This document shows, piece after piece, positions 38,358 through 49,020 of a stretch of 64,000 nt of DNA. The notes under the pieces are model-generated. The model had not been told where the DNA came from, made no database searches, and saw only the letters and a program-made list of their open reading frames with translations. The position numbers and the translations under genes are program-made. Each line of letters opens with the position of its first letter. The stretch's first letter is position 1. This DNA is from Daphnia carinata (taxonomy: Eukaryota; Arthropoda; Branchiopoda; Diplostraca; Daphniidae), in contig NC_081335.1 of assembly GCF_022539665.2 (NCBI RefSeq), positions 5,022,001 to 5,086,000 on the forward strand, written 5' to 3'.

Positions 38358-39018
38358 AATAAAAATACGAATAAAAACACATTTAACGTGTATAACGCTA
38401 GAATCTTCCTGTAGCAAGCCAAGTCTCATGTGACAGGATGCCAAGTCCTATTATGGATACATAAAATCATGTATTCTATCATTGCTTTTCAACCATCTTG
38501 CCTAGATTGTTGATAAAGTGTAGCACATATTCCATCTTGTTTACAGTTGTACAGGATTATTAAAACTTTTCAGCTATGAGCTGAATAATAATATTTGTTT
38601 TAACGTTGGACTGTGAAAAGTAAACGTTGATGGCTCTTCAGGTCTATTAAAATGCATAGTAAACATGAACATAGATAATCTGGGTTGACAGTCATTTTTT
38701 AAAATTTAGATTTATATATAAGTTGTTATGTAGAGAGACTGATGGTTGTAAGCACCAGGCAAAAACTGACCAGTCTGACTGACTTGTCTAGCAGTTTAAA
38801 AGGATTCTTCAACTGTTGCCATCAACCAATTCACCCGCGTTTGATACTACAATCCACAAATTAGTCAGCTGATTTGAGGCGTCGGGCGGTTGAACAAGAG
38901 GAGACCTGCGTAAAAATAGCGGCTCCAGGCCTGGCAAACAGCTGTTTATCCACTGTTTAGCATCACGAATCCATAGGTTTGTGTCGTCTACCATCAGATA
39001 GGAAAAACGACTAGAAAA

Positions 39019-39078
39019 ATGGCTACACTTTTGCAAAGATTCGCCATTGCTGCGGAAAAGCCTTTACAATCCGGACGG
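39019..39078 (+). pseudogene. duplicated SUCLA2 first exon, unit 2
   Basis: Identical in sequence to the unit 1 copy (20 codons, donor GTACTG). Its upstream flank matches the true SUCLA2 promoter region closely but not perfectly. Unit 3 is cut off before this element. Confidence 0.9.
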
Positions 39079-40213
39079 GTACTGCTTTATCATTGTTTTA
39101 ACGCTATATCGAAATACCCAGGGTTAGGAAACCAATAATTAGGAGATATAGTTTCCATGTACAAGCTGACAAGAGACCATACTGGAGGACGAAAGGGAAA
39201 AGGTTTAAAAGTTAAGAACTCAGAACGTCAACACAGGCGAAATGCATATAAATATTCTTGGTGGCTTACTATGATCAAGTAGGTTACACTGTAAGTTGAC
39301 AAACGGAATAGAACATGCGCATAGCTTAACCTTGACGAATTATTCTGCGCACCCTTCCCGATTAGATGTCAATGGTAAAGTTGTCATCTTAGGACATTTT
39401 CTGTACCAATACAATTCCAAATAGGCACTACAAATTTTGAACATTGATAAAATCCCATAATGTAATATTGTTCTTCATCAACAGAGTTCCATATCCATAT
39501 ATTGAGTGCTAAAGGTAAAGCACTTTCAAAGGGCCCATACTTCTTAATAGCTGTAAATGGATGAAAGAGCTTTCAAAACCCGAAATAGAATATAATGGGT
39601 TGAAATTATTGGCTTATCACAAAATACCCGTTCTCAGAGGCCAAATTCAGGTACATTTTTTTGTTAACATTAGTAACAATTGTGACACTTGGTTAGAAAA
39701 ATCTGTCAAGTCAATATGGACTGAAAAATACAAAAAAAAAAAAATGAAAACTATAAAAATAAATAAATATTTAAATTTGATGACAGTATTGAAATTTAGG
39801 ACGATCACCAGGTTGTTATTAACGAGTTTTACCACCTACATAGAATTAACAGGAACAAATTGTCCTCCATTTGGGAAAGAACAACGTTTATATGGAAAAA
39901 AGTGTTTCAAAACTGGTCGATCGTGTTTAGCCATTCCGTTGGTCGTAGGATATCTTTTGCTTACTGCAAATGATAATTTCCTTTTCGTGAAACGGGTAAT
40001 GCGGACTTGAGAAGACAAAGAGAGCTAGACAGGGCCGACGGTCATCCTAAACCTGATAATGTTTCACTAGCTATACAATCTTGGACAGAAGAAGAATGCT
40101 AGAAGCCAAAAATGTAGGCTACTTCGAATTCGAGATAAAATCCTCAAGTCCGTGTTGCACGATGCTCGTGATGAAATCAATTTACCCATGGACACAATAT
40201 GTATTCTCTTAAA

Positions 40214-40303
40214 GACCAGAAATTCACGTTGACGTGGACTGATGATGATGCTGCATTCCAGCCCAAAAATTGATCATTTGCCCGTCGCACCTGCCCACGT
40301 CTA
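40214..40303 (+). pseudogene. relic cuticle-protein exon, unit 3
   Basis: Third occurrence of the relic exon with the same stop codon. Confidence 0.85.
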
Positions 40304-40590
40304 GTCAATGGATGTGACACTTTCTTCAACGCTCATCCCCCCGTTTTCACCCAATATTCAACATGGTTTTGCATCTTCACGTCATTCAGGATTCATTTCG
40401 ATCGTTTCACAATATTCCCCCACAACTAATCAACACCCAACATCGACGCAACAACTCAATTTCACGAAGAACAATATTAAATATGTGCTTCAAACAAACA
40501 AGTTTGCCAGATAGTCTCTGCGTTATATTTACACGTTTATACACCGAAAGCAGGGCCTTATATTATTTATTCCACTGAGATATCATTAGT

Positions 40591-41287
40591 TTAATAGATC
40601 TTGTAGCCTTTACCGTTGAAAGGGATGTGGACAGGGGCGACTGGAAGTTCGTATTCGTGGACGGGAGGAACGGGCAAGTGGTCACCTTTGGGCTGGAATC
40701 CAGCATCATCAGCAGTCCACGTCAAAGTGAATTTCTGCCCTTCAGGAGAAACCCAGTAAGAGGATCCCTTGTTGGTGTTACCTAGGACTTCACCGTACGA
40801 TTCTTTTCCATAAGAGTCGTACGTGACTCCTTGCATTTTCTTCTGGACCTGAGACTCTTCCCGAGTTGTGTAGTCAGATTGTGCGTAGCTATGGGTAAAG
40901 AGAATTTAATTTTTTTAAATATGAATATTTTAAACCCTATGTTTGTGAATACAAGACATGAAATGCAGTAACCTCCATTGACTGCTGCCATCGAGGTTGC
41001 GCTCGTCAGATTGGCTGGTGATGGTGATATCAACATATTTGTTATCCTTGTTATAGCTGGGAGTAGGATAGGCTGGTGCGGGATATGCTGGTGCGGGGTA
41101 CTTTGGTGCAGGGTAGTTTGAGGCAGGATAGCTGGGAGTGTATTCCGGTTTGTAGCTGGATGGAACGGCGGCAGCAACAGCCAAAAATGCGACGACGAAG
41201 AACTATCGGAAAATACCGTCATTTGTTAAAAGTCCTATTTTTTCCAGGTTAGGAAAATTGAGGGATGAAATGCCTTACCAGCTTCAT
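40591..41287 (-). CDS. RR-type cuticle protein, minus gene of unit 3
   Basis: Copy of the unit 1 minus gene. Exons: 41287-41279, 41202-40973, 40888-40591; 178 residues, frame intact and protein apparently unchanged. TATAAAAG at 41343-41350 on the minus strand. Confidence 0.94.
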
Positions 41288-41930
41288 GTTGCGCTAGGTT
41301 GGATTGGTAAACAACTGATGGTTTCGGGTATCCATTCCTGGGCTTTTATAGCCAGGGGAATGTTAAGTAACATGCAGTCGAACTTACGGTTGACCTAGTT
41401 GTTTTGGCTACTAGCTTTCCTTCAAGCAGTTTAGATTTGGGCGTTGTACGAAACATTCTGCACTCTCACTTTTCGCACTCACCATTTTATAGATTGTTTT
41501 TCTCCTTTGGGATAAAGCCCTCTGCCAGACCGTCTACATTTTCAGATTTAAATAGTGCAGCCCAATATTCTAAACTTATCTCTAAACTCTATATAAGCAT
41601 TGAATTTGTTGGAACTGAGAAATTATTTCCTCCCACTCCTTCAAAGTGAGCAACTTAGCGGATTGTTAACTACTCATTTAGCAACAGTTGAAGTATGAGC
41701 ACAAGCATGCGGACATCGCATTCTATTTTTCGCATACAATCACTGCGTTGCAAGGGCCATGGTCAGGAATGCTAACCAGAAAAGTTAACCACCAAAGGAC
41801 GGTGAACATCGTTTTTAAAAGTAGGTCAATAAATGAAACAGAAGTAACACGCCCTGTTATGCCGGCTACATAAGCCCGTTGGATGGTGATTCGAAGACAT
41901 CAGTTGTTCAGTTCATCAAGAGTACCCAAC
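41288..41930. promoter_or_regulatory. shared divergent promoter region of cuticle pair, unit 3
   Basis: Same TATA and initiator elements as in units 1 and 2, offset by 10587 from unit 1. The plus-strand promoter looks intact although its gene is frameshifted. Confidence 0.75.
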
Positions 41931-42671
41931 ATGGAACTTGTAAACGGCATTTCTTTTGATTTTGTCGACTTACGGTTTCATCGCTTATTGAAAAATTTCG
42001 ATTTCTTTTCATATAGTTTATCATCGCCGTTGTTTTGGCTGTTGCTGCCGCAGCGCGCCTTCCAGTTATAAGCCGGAATACCAAGCTCCCAGCTATACTA
42101 CCCCAAGCTACCTAGCACCAAAGTACCCTACTCCTAGCTACCCTACACCAGCCTATCCCGAACCAGCCTACCCTACTCCCAGCTACAACAAGGATAATAA
42201 ATACGTTGATATCACCATCACCAGCCAATCTGACGAGCGCAACATTGATGGCAGCAGCCAGTGGAGGTTAGCACATATCATGTCTCTTATTCAGGAACAT
42301 ATGATTTTAAAATATTCATATAAAAAAATTAAATTCGCTTTATCCATAGCTATGCTCAGTCTGACTACGCAACTCGTGAAGAGTCCCAGGTCCAGAAGAA
42401 GATGCAAGGAGTCACTTACGACTCTTACGGAAAAGAATCGTACGGTGAAGTCCTAGGCAACACCAACAAGGGATCCTCTTACTGGGTTTCTCCTGAAGGA
42501 CAAAAATTCACTTTGACGTGGACTGCTGATGATGCTGGATTCCAGCCCAAAGGTGAGCACTTGCCCGTCGCTCCCGTCCACGTCTACGAGCTCCCAGTTG
42601 CTCCTGTCCACGAATATGAACTCCCAGTTGCCCCTGCTCTCCCTTATGCGCGCACTGGACTCGGCTATTAA
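41931..42671 (+). pseudogene. frameshifted RR-type cuticle gene, plus gene of unit 3
   Basis: Exon equivalents: 41931-41939, 42017-42266, 42350-42671. In exon 2 the sequence CAGCGCCT of units 1 and 2 reads CAGCGCGCCT (42051-42060), a 2-bp GC insertion just after the signal peptide. The frame shifts and ends at a TAG at 42113-42115, removing the repeat linker and the whole chitin-binding domain. Everything downstream, including exon 3, the splice sites and the stop, is otherwise preserved, so the lesion is very young or a sequencing/assembly error. Confidence 0.85.
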
Positions 42672-43080
42672 AACATTAGCATTTCGTTAGTGATATCTGA
42701 CTGATGCGAACTATTAGGGACTAAATTATTGATTTTCAAATAAAACGGATGGAGCCTGAACACTTTTTTAAACATTTAATTGTATAGCGGATTATAATAA
42801 GTTTCCATGAACGCGTAGAACTATCCGTAAGTCTGTTCATTATCCATTTACAGTGTCGAATGTTCCATCAAGTATAATAGTTTCCACGTCTGCAATCTTC
42901 CGCAACAATAACTGGCTAAGATTGGAAGTACTAACTAACGAAGGGAGGCTGATTTGAAATGCTCGGCAACGTAACTAATCAGGAAACACGCAAAATGAGC
43001 GCTGCTTACTAAAGATGTGCGTATCCGTCGTTTTCTCGTTTTAATAGTTCGTTTTGATAATAAAAATATGTATTCTTTAG

Positions 43081-43656
43081 TATACGGTCACCCCTCGCAA
43101 GACGATATTAAAGGATATACTTTTGGTGACTTCGAACCGCTGCTTCTTTCACTGGTTCAGGTAAACGAGTACTAAACGAACTCTTGGCTTAACTTTCTTT
43201 CTTACAACAGAACTATTAATTTCCTTTTTTAAAATTTGATCGTAGTGTCAAAGGGACGAGATGCAGAAGCCCGATGTGACGCAACTAAAGCAGACACCCA
43301 ACGTTTGTTTGAAACCGGTATACTATAACTTATGAGACCACCATTAGCTGATCCACTATTAGCTGTTGTAGTTGTTAACATTTAGATTTACTTAGTAAAA
43401 TTATAATATTGATATTTTTAATGCCTCACGTATTTTCAAATATTCAGGAACAGCCAAACTAGGAAGGGTCTGTTATTCTATTTTAACAACTCGCAGCTGG
43501 GCTCAGTTTCGTCAAACTATTGCCAAGTATGAGAGTATACATGGCCATTCTTTGGAAAGTACTGTGACTAGCGAGTTGTCAGGTAACGGCCAACAGTGTA
43601 TTTTAGAGCTACGTAAGCGTCGACGCTCTAATTTCCTGAGTGATAGAAACAAATAA
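43081..43656 (+). pseudogene. annexin-core fragment, unit 3
   Basis: Same blocks as in unit 2: 43081-43159, 43254-43317, 43448-43582, with the unit 2 type of read-through end. Confidence 0.65.
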
Positions 43657-44210
43657 AATAAAAATACGAATAAAAACACATTTAACGTGTATAACGCTAG
43701 AATCTTCCTGTAGCAAGCCAAGTCTCATGTGACAGGATGCCAAGTCCTATTATGGATACATAAAATCATGTATTCTATCATTGCTTTTCAACCATCTTGC
43801 CTAGATTGTTGATAAAGTGTAGCACATATTCCATCTTGTTTACAGTTGTACAGGATTATTAAAACTTTTCAGCTATGAGCTGAATAATAATATTTGTTTT
43901 AACGTTGGACTGTGAAAAGTAAACGTTGATGGCTCTTCAGGTCTATTAAAATGCATAGTAAACATGAACATAGATAATCTGGGTTGACAGTCATTTTTTA
44001 AAATTTAGATTTATATATAAGTTGTTATGTAGAGAGACTGATGGTTGTAAGCACCAGGCAAAAACTGACCAGTCTGACTTAGGTATATGTTGCGCGAATT
44101 TTTTGTATTAAAAAAATAATGCCGTTTTTGTATCGTAATGCTAAAAGAATTTTTTTAATGTCTCTTCCAAAAGGGATTACTCCTTGTTCTCCCTGTTTTC
44201 TGGTTAATAG

Positions 44211-44299
44211 GGCGGCAGGAAACGGGAAATCTGATTTTGGAGCAAAAAGACGTTCGGCAAATGTTAGAAATATTGGATCTTCTGGATAAAGAAGAGTAA
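44211..44299 (+). other. possible orphan last coding exon
   Basis: A good acceptor (pyrimidine-rich, then TTAATAG) is followed by 29 open codons with an acidic, amphipathic look (NLILEQKDVRQMLEILDLLD) and a TAA at 44297-44299. An acceptor in this phase would accept the phase-1 donor at the end of the annexin-core fragment of unit 3 (43582). An annexin-like continuation is therefore conceivable, but the residues do not clearly match. Product unknown. Confidence 0.3.
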
Positions 44300-44794
44300 A
44301 CGTGCTTTATTGTAATGTCCGAATCAATGTAACTTTGATCAATGCATGGTTACTTCCAAATTTCACTTTTTATATTAATTTCTTTTAATTCATGCGGATT
44401 TTTGGTTTACTCATCAATTGCTCTTTTTTCCAACTTAAATAGGTAATATTAAACAAATTAATTAATTAAAGAAACTCGTTATTAAATTGAAACTGAAATG
44501 TATTTTTCATTTCGGCTTAAATTCGAATATCAGAGAGGAAACACAAAACAGTAATCTATCTCGGATTTGTATGACAGAAGGCAAAATGAGCTTGGGATGT
44601 CACAGAATACAAAACGGACGTATATTAAAGATGTAGCTTAGCTATTTGTGCGGTGGGGAACGAATAGCAACCGCTCTTGTTTGAACGATTGTCATCCTTT
44701 GCTAAGCATCGTTTTTTGACTAGCATTTTTGGGCAAGGAGATTCATGGCTCTGATCAGAACCACCGTTTATAGGTAAGCACCAACCGAGATCCG

Positions 44795-45450
44795 ATAAAG
44801 CCGCTCACACAGGAACTGTTTGTAAGCAGCCAAGGGTGGTTTGACGAATTCCTAGCAGATTTTGTAGTTTGGTTTCGGTTCTCAAGGAAAAGGAGAGGGT
44901 GGTATATTCAAAGTTATAAAGCAAATTCCAATGTAGATAGGAATACACGGATATGTGTGATTACTGGATGTTAGAGAATCACAGAGTCGCGAAATAATGA
45001 TAAATCATTATTCCCAAGACTCACTTCGATGGTTACCGGGCAGCCACACACACATGACGATTCCCCTTTATTACTCGTGACATAAAAGTCAAACCACTTT
45101 TGTTTACCTTTGACATGTTGTTGTCGTCATGTTTGTTTGACCGGGGTAAGATAAAGCCGCTCGATCAGATCCTTTTATAGCCGGTCGTAGTTAAGGATGG
45201 TATGAAGGCAATCTTGCACACTTGAATTTTGGTTTCCATCTTCGACGAAGAGGCAAGGGTGGAATTTCAATGTAGTAACGTAAATTCCCGTGCAGACAGA
45301 ACTACACGGGTGCATGTAATTACCCGATGCCAGAACATCCCAGAGTCGAGGGAAGATGACGAAACATCGTTCCCAAGACTCACATGGACGCTGACTGGGC
45401 AGTCACAGGCACGGCGCTTTACGTTATTACTCGTGACTTAAAAGTCAAGC
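44795..45450. repeat. two diverged direct repeats of about 300 bp
   Basis: The segments at about 44795-45090 and 45150-45450 share a series of collinear words: GATAAAGCCGCTC, AGGGTGG, ACACGG, CACAGAGTCG or CCAGAGTCG, TTCCCAAGACTCAC, GGGCAG, then TTATTACTCGTGAC and TAAAAGTCAA. Spacing between words is similar in both. No open frame runs through both copies. Confidence 0.75.
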
Positions 45451-45535
45451 CAAAGGGTTTTAAAAAAGTTGTGAGGTGTTTTTGTGTGCAAGGTTAAGCT
45501 ATACATCGGGTTGTTATCGGAGAGCTCGAAATCCG

Positions 45536-46984
45536 TTAACAATACTGCGCTTGATGGGCCAGTCGAACTGATGTCATGTCGAGCCATTTATCATATTTGC
45601 GCCGCGAATGGCTATTGGATATGACTTCGTATCCATATTTAATAGTTTTGAAAATAGCTTCATGCTTTTTCTGGTCGGGCGAGCCTCGATGCTTGTCGGG
45701 ATGATGGATTCGTGATTTTGCATAATATGCCGACTTAACCTCGCTCGTTCCAGCGTTACGCTCGACTCCCAAGAGTTTGTAGTAATCCGGTCCGACTACT
45801 TCTACATCCTTGTCAGCGCGTTTCTCCAATTCTTCGATACTTCGTTGCAATTGCTCGATATGCCTATCACGATTTTCGAGCAATTTTGCGTGAAAGTTGC
45901 GCATTCGGCCAATGGTTTCGTGGTTGGCGATAAGTTCATCGAAATGAGCATCTGAGGTCGCTTTTTGTTCGTGCAGCGCCTCTTTCAGAAGGCGGTTTGC
46001 TGTCTCCATCTCTGAAAATTTCTTCTTACACTCTTCCAGATTCGTGGCTAGTTGTTCAGCCTTCATGCGCGCTGAATCGGCGTTGTTGCGAAAGCCTCGC
46101 ACTTGCATTTGAAACTTGTAAGAAACCTCGGAATACTTAGCCGCGTATTGGGCTTTCGCCTCCTGTAATGCCGAATGCAGACGCGCTTCATGTTCCTTCT
46201 CAAGTTGGTTGCGCAACCCTGCCATTGCGGATACGTAATGGATACGTTGTTCGTCCACGTCGAGCTGGTGTTCCTTTACCATCCTTTGTACGAGAACCTT
46301 GTTCTCCGACTCAATGTTGTTCAGCTGTTTGGCATGTAGCGCCATCGTATGCTCCATCTTAGCTTGTTGGTGAACTTGTTCTACTTTGCGTTGATTCTCC
46401 TTATCAGCCAATTCCTTTTCCAGGCGAGACATACGTTCTTCATAACTCACTCGACGAATCTTGAGGTTCCGGATTTCCTTCTGCATTAGACCAACCTTGT
46501 TTAGACCTTGGTGCTTAGAAAAGACGATGTCTTTCATTTTTTGCTCAGCCCGCTGCAGATCGCTGTCCTTCTTCAGTAACTCGTCTCGCAACTCGATGTT
46601 TTGCCTGGTGAGTTCGTCACGCGCAGCGCTGGCTTCCGTGGCTTCCAATTTCATCCTGTCGATGATTTCTAACAGCTGTTTGTTAGCCGAAAGAGCCACA
46701 TCCTTCTCTTCCATCAGGTCAGCATGCTGAGCCTTCAGCTCTCTTTCGTTGCACTTCTTTTCAATTCCGCAATCATCTTCCGACTTTGGCACTGGTTCGA
46801 CGACACAGTCCAATGCGTGGTTCTCAGCAGGGAGAACAATCGGGTCTTGAGATTGATCTTGCGAGCCACTCGCTGCATTAGTAATCGCCACAGGGGCCAA
46901 TTCGGCGACAGCTTTTTCAGAAGTTGCTGAAAAAATGGAATGCCACTGGTAAATGAGACATGGTAACACAGTGAAAAAAGGCAT
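45536..46984 (-). CDS. intronless coiled-coil protein with C-terminal J domain
   Basis: Single open frame of 482 codons. Residues about 80-395 are a long charged coiled coil with heptad-like leucines and many Glu/Lys/Gln. Residues about 400-467 form a J domain: YYKLLGVERNAG start, Lys/Arg-rich helix II, HPD at about 428-430, and a YEVISNSHSRRKYD end. J domains stimulate Hsp70 ATPase, so this is likely an Hsp70 co-chaperone with a self-associating arm. Lack of introns, unlike most neighbours, hints at a retrocopy or a fast-evolving single-exon gene. The start is uncertain: a possible acceptor (CATTTTTTCAG, near 46927) would remove about the first 19 residues if an upstream exon exists. The family could not be named. 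Confidence 0.8.
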   Translation of the reverse strand: MPFFTVLPCLIYQWHSIFSATSEKAVAELAPVAITNAASGSQDQSQDPIVLPAENHALDCVVEPVPKSEDDCGIEKKCNERELKAQHADLMEEKDVALSANKQLLEIIDRMKLEATEASAARDELTRQNIELRDELLKKDSDLQRAEQKMKDIVFSKHQGLNKVGLMQKEIRNLKIRRVSYEERMSRLEKELADKENQRKVEQVHQQAKMEHTMALHAKQLNNIESENKVLVQRMVKEHQLDVDEQRIHYVSAMAGLRNQLEKEHEARLHSALQEAKAQYAAKYSEVSYKFQMQVRGFRNNADSARMKAEQLATNLEECKKKFSEMETANRLLKEALHEQKATSDAHFDELIANHETIGRMRNFHAKLLENRDRHIEQLQRSIEELEKRADKDVEVVGPDYYKLLGVERNAGTSEVKSAYYAKSRIHHPDKHRGSPDQKKHEAIFKTIKYGYEVISNSHSRRKYDKWLDMTSVRLAHQAQYC

Positions 46985-46993
46985 TTTCGAAAA

Positions 46994-47060
46994 GAATCAC
47001 TTGGAATCACGTGGAATCACTGAAATCACTTGAATTCACTTGAAATCGCTTGAAATCGCT
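46994..47060. repeat. short tandem repeat (about 10 bp, GAATCACTT-like)
   Basis: Six or seven imperfect units of the type GAATCACTTG / AAATCGCTTG directly upstream of the coiled-coil/J gene ATG, so likely within its promoter or 5' leader. Confidence 0.85.
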
Positions 47061-47624
47061 AGGAATTTCTGTAAATGCAGATATTTTTGCGGAATCAAAC
47101 CTGCAGCTATGTAGTTGCAGCCAGAACGAAAGCCATTTCGAAAGCTTGCATTCTCCATTTTCGGACTTTTCACGTGTATTTTATTGATTTTGAACTAAAC
47201 ATGCTATCAGTTTTTAAAAATTCGCATTTTAAAAAACATGTTTCAACAAAAACAAAATTGATTGCTTTAATTTAAACGTGCGAAAATAGTAAAAGTAAAC
47301 TTTGCTTGCTATACCGTCATAAGGCGATTAGGCGTCACTGTGCGGAATTCGGCTCATTGCAGATGATCGTTCTCGTTGTGTAGGAAGGTTTATCAGTTTT
47401 CGAAATAAGATGTTTCTTCGTTTAAAAGCTGAAACTTACGAAACCGTAGTGTTTTTTATAGTTTTAAAATATTGGGTGAATGCGCTCAAGTTCACCGTTC
47501 ACCCCAACTTCATCCATATCTTCAGTAATACTCATCAACTGTTGCTGTCAATCGTCATTATACCAACGTATGGTTTGTCATAATTTCATCATGTATTGAA
47601 CTTTCTCTAAAGTGTTGAAACTTT

Positions 47625-48005
47625 CAGATGCACTTTAAACACTAAATATAGATCCAGGCTAGCCTCAGGAATGTAAACTAATGAAAAACAGTTCAACCGG
47701 ACCTGGAATTTTTTATCCTACATCTCAAAGGTAACTTAAATACTATTATAGTTAGACAAAATAGTAGAATAAGCACAGCAGTCTTTTAATTATTGATACC
47801 TACAAAGGTTGTTTCCTTGAAATTAATCAGCAGATGTATTTTAAACACCACATGTGGATCTTGGTTAGCTCTAGTTATAGAAGCTAGTAAAAAAGACTTC
47901 AGGATGACCTGGACTCCTAGAGGTTTTTTGTCCTGCATGTCAGAGGTGAATAAACATTGTAGTAGTTAAACAAAATATCAAAGTAAGCATGGCAGGCTTT
48001 AAATT
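47625..48005. repeat. two diverged direct repeats of about 190 bp
   Basis: Segments beginning near 47625 and 47830 share in order: CAGATG(C/T)A(C/T)TTTAAACAC, TAGATCCAGGCTAGC-like, GACCTGGA, TTTTTTATCCT or TTTTTTGTCCT, AGGT, TAGTTA-ACAAAAT and AAGCA-GCAG-CTTT. No coding potential seen. Confidence 0.7.
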
Positions 48006-49020
48006 GTCTGTGTTTTCATAGGATATTTTTTAAACTGAATTGTTCCCACAATAAGCTTTTTACCGTGTATTAAAGGACATCCATGAAAATTGAGTATTGG
48101 CAAGGTAAGTAAATTTAGCATTAAAATTCTTCTATCTTTCCTGCCTGATGCTTAGTCAATTTTCTCCCTTTTTCCACTCTGTCATTGATCCTAATATTCA
48201 TCCAGTAGATGAACGAAAAGAAGTCCTGTTGGAAAAGCAATTTTTGGGCATAGAAGTTAGGTACTTATTGGTTAGGCTTTCTTTGCCTTGCTAAATTAAA
48301 AAATTTGTTGATAAGTTCATTATTAATGCATCACTTTGTCTTTAGGTAATAGTAACAATGCAAAACTTGCTTCCCATCTAGGAAAACATTGAATACCTTT
48401 TTTTTTTTTTTTTTTTTTTTAAAGGCAAAGGTGAACACATAGCACGTTCTCGATTCTCATTACATTGTCTGCAAGGCAACATAGTCTACAAGATCCACCT
48501 TTTATCTAGATGAGGGTATGGTTTTTCAACCAGAAGAAGAAAAAATGCTGCAACACGCCTCTGGCGTAAATTATGGCCGTTTTCCCATCAGTTGCTTTCC
48601 CGTTTCGTGGGCATAAATGCAGTTGAGCATGAAGGTAGAAAGTTTAATATCGCTGATAGTTGACACTTCACCAGTTGCTCGCCTGGAACGTTACATTATA
48701 CCCAAAAGGATCGCCTCTCGTGAGTATAGTTTAAGTTCATTTTCATCTGCATTCAAATTTGATTCTAGTTACATCTTTAGCTGTTTGGTGAATTAAATGT
48801 GTTGAAAATGAACAAGCTAGCAACAGGTAGAGACGTTATGGCGCAATGCATTTGCCATGGAGGAAGTGCCAACAACCTCATCCTAGTAAGTATTTTTCTT
48901 TGCTTTTCGATCTAACTAAACACCGACTTGAGTTGTTCGTTTGGAGATCTAATGGTTGCTTTTTGCTTTCCGAAGGCGAAATTCATGGCGCGGGAAATGT
49001 ACGAAGCAATGATTGTAGTA

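Larger units (their letters stand above)
33941..39234. repeat. tandem array unit 2
   Basis: Second copy, 5294 bp, same gene order as unit 1. Differences seen by eye are few: a longer start, A-tract length near 34438-34450, and at about 38338 a small change that alters the end of the annexin fragment. The very low divergence implies recent duplication or ongoing gene conversion. Confidence 0.95.
39235..44078. repeat. tandem array unit 3, truncated at its right end
   Basis: Third copy. Similarity stops abruptly at about 44078, right after CCAGTCTGACT, where units 1 and 2 continue into the SUCLA2 first-exon segment. Unit 3 differs from units 1 and 2 by a 5-bp insertion near 40115, an A-tract change near 39732, and a 2-bp insertion in the plus-strand cuticle gene. 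Confidence 0.95.
44079..45535. other. unique spacer after the array with one exon-like block and diverged repeats
   Basis: Sequence unrelated to the array. It contains an exon-like block at 44211-44299 and a diverged direct repeat at about 44795-45450 (both listed separately). No complete gene was recognised. Confidence 0.6.
46985..49020. other. spacer upstream of the coiled-coil/J gene, no gene recognised
   Basis: Holds a short tandem repeat next to the J-domain gene start (46994-47060), a diverged repeat pair (about 47625-48005) and a T tract at 48400-48420. Small open frames around 48846-49028 look non-coding. The promoter of the minus-strand J-domain gene should lie in the left part. Confidence 0.55.
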
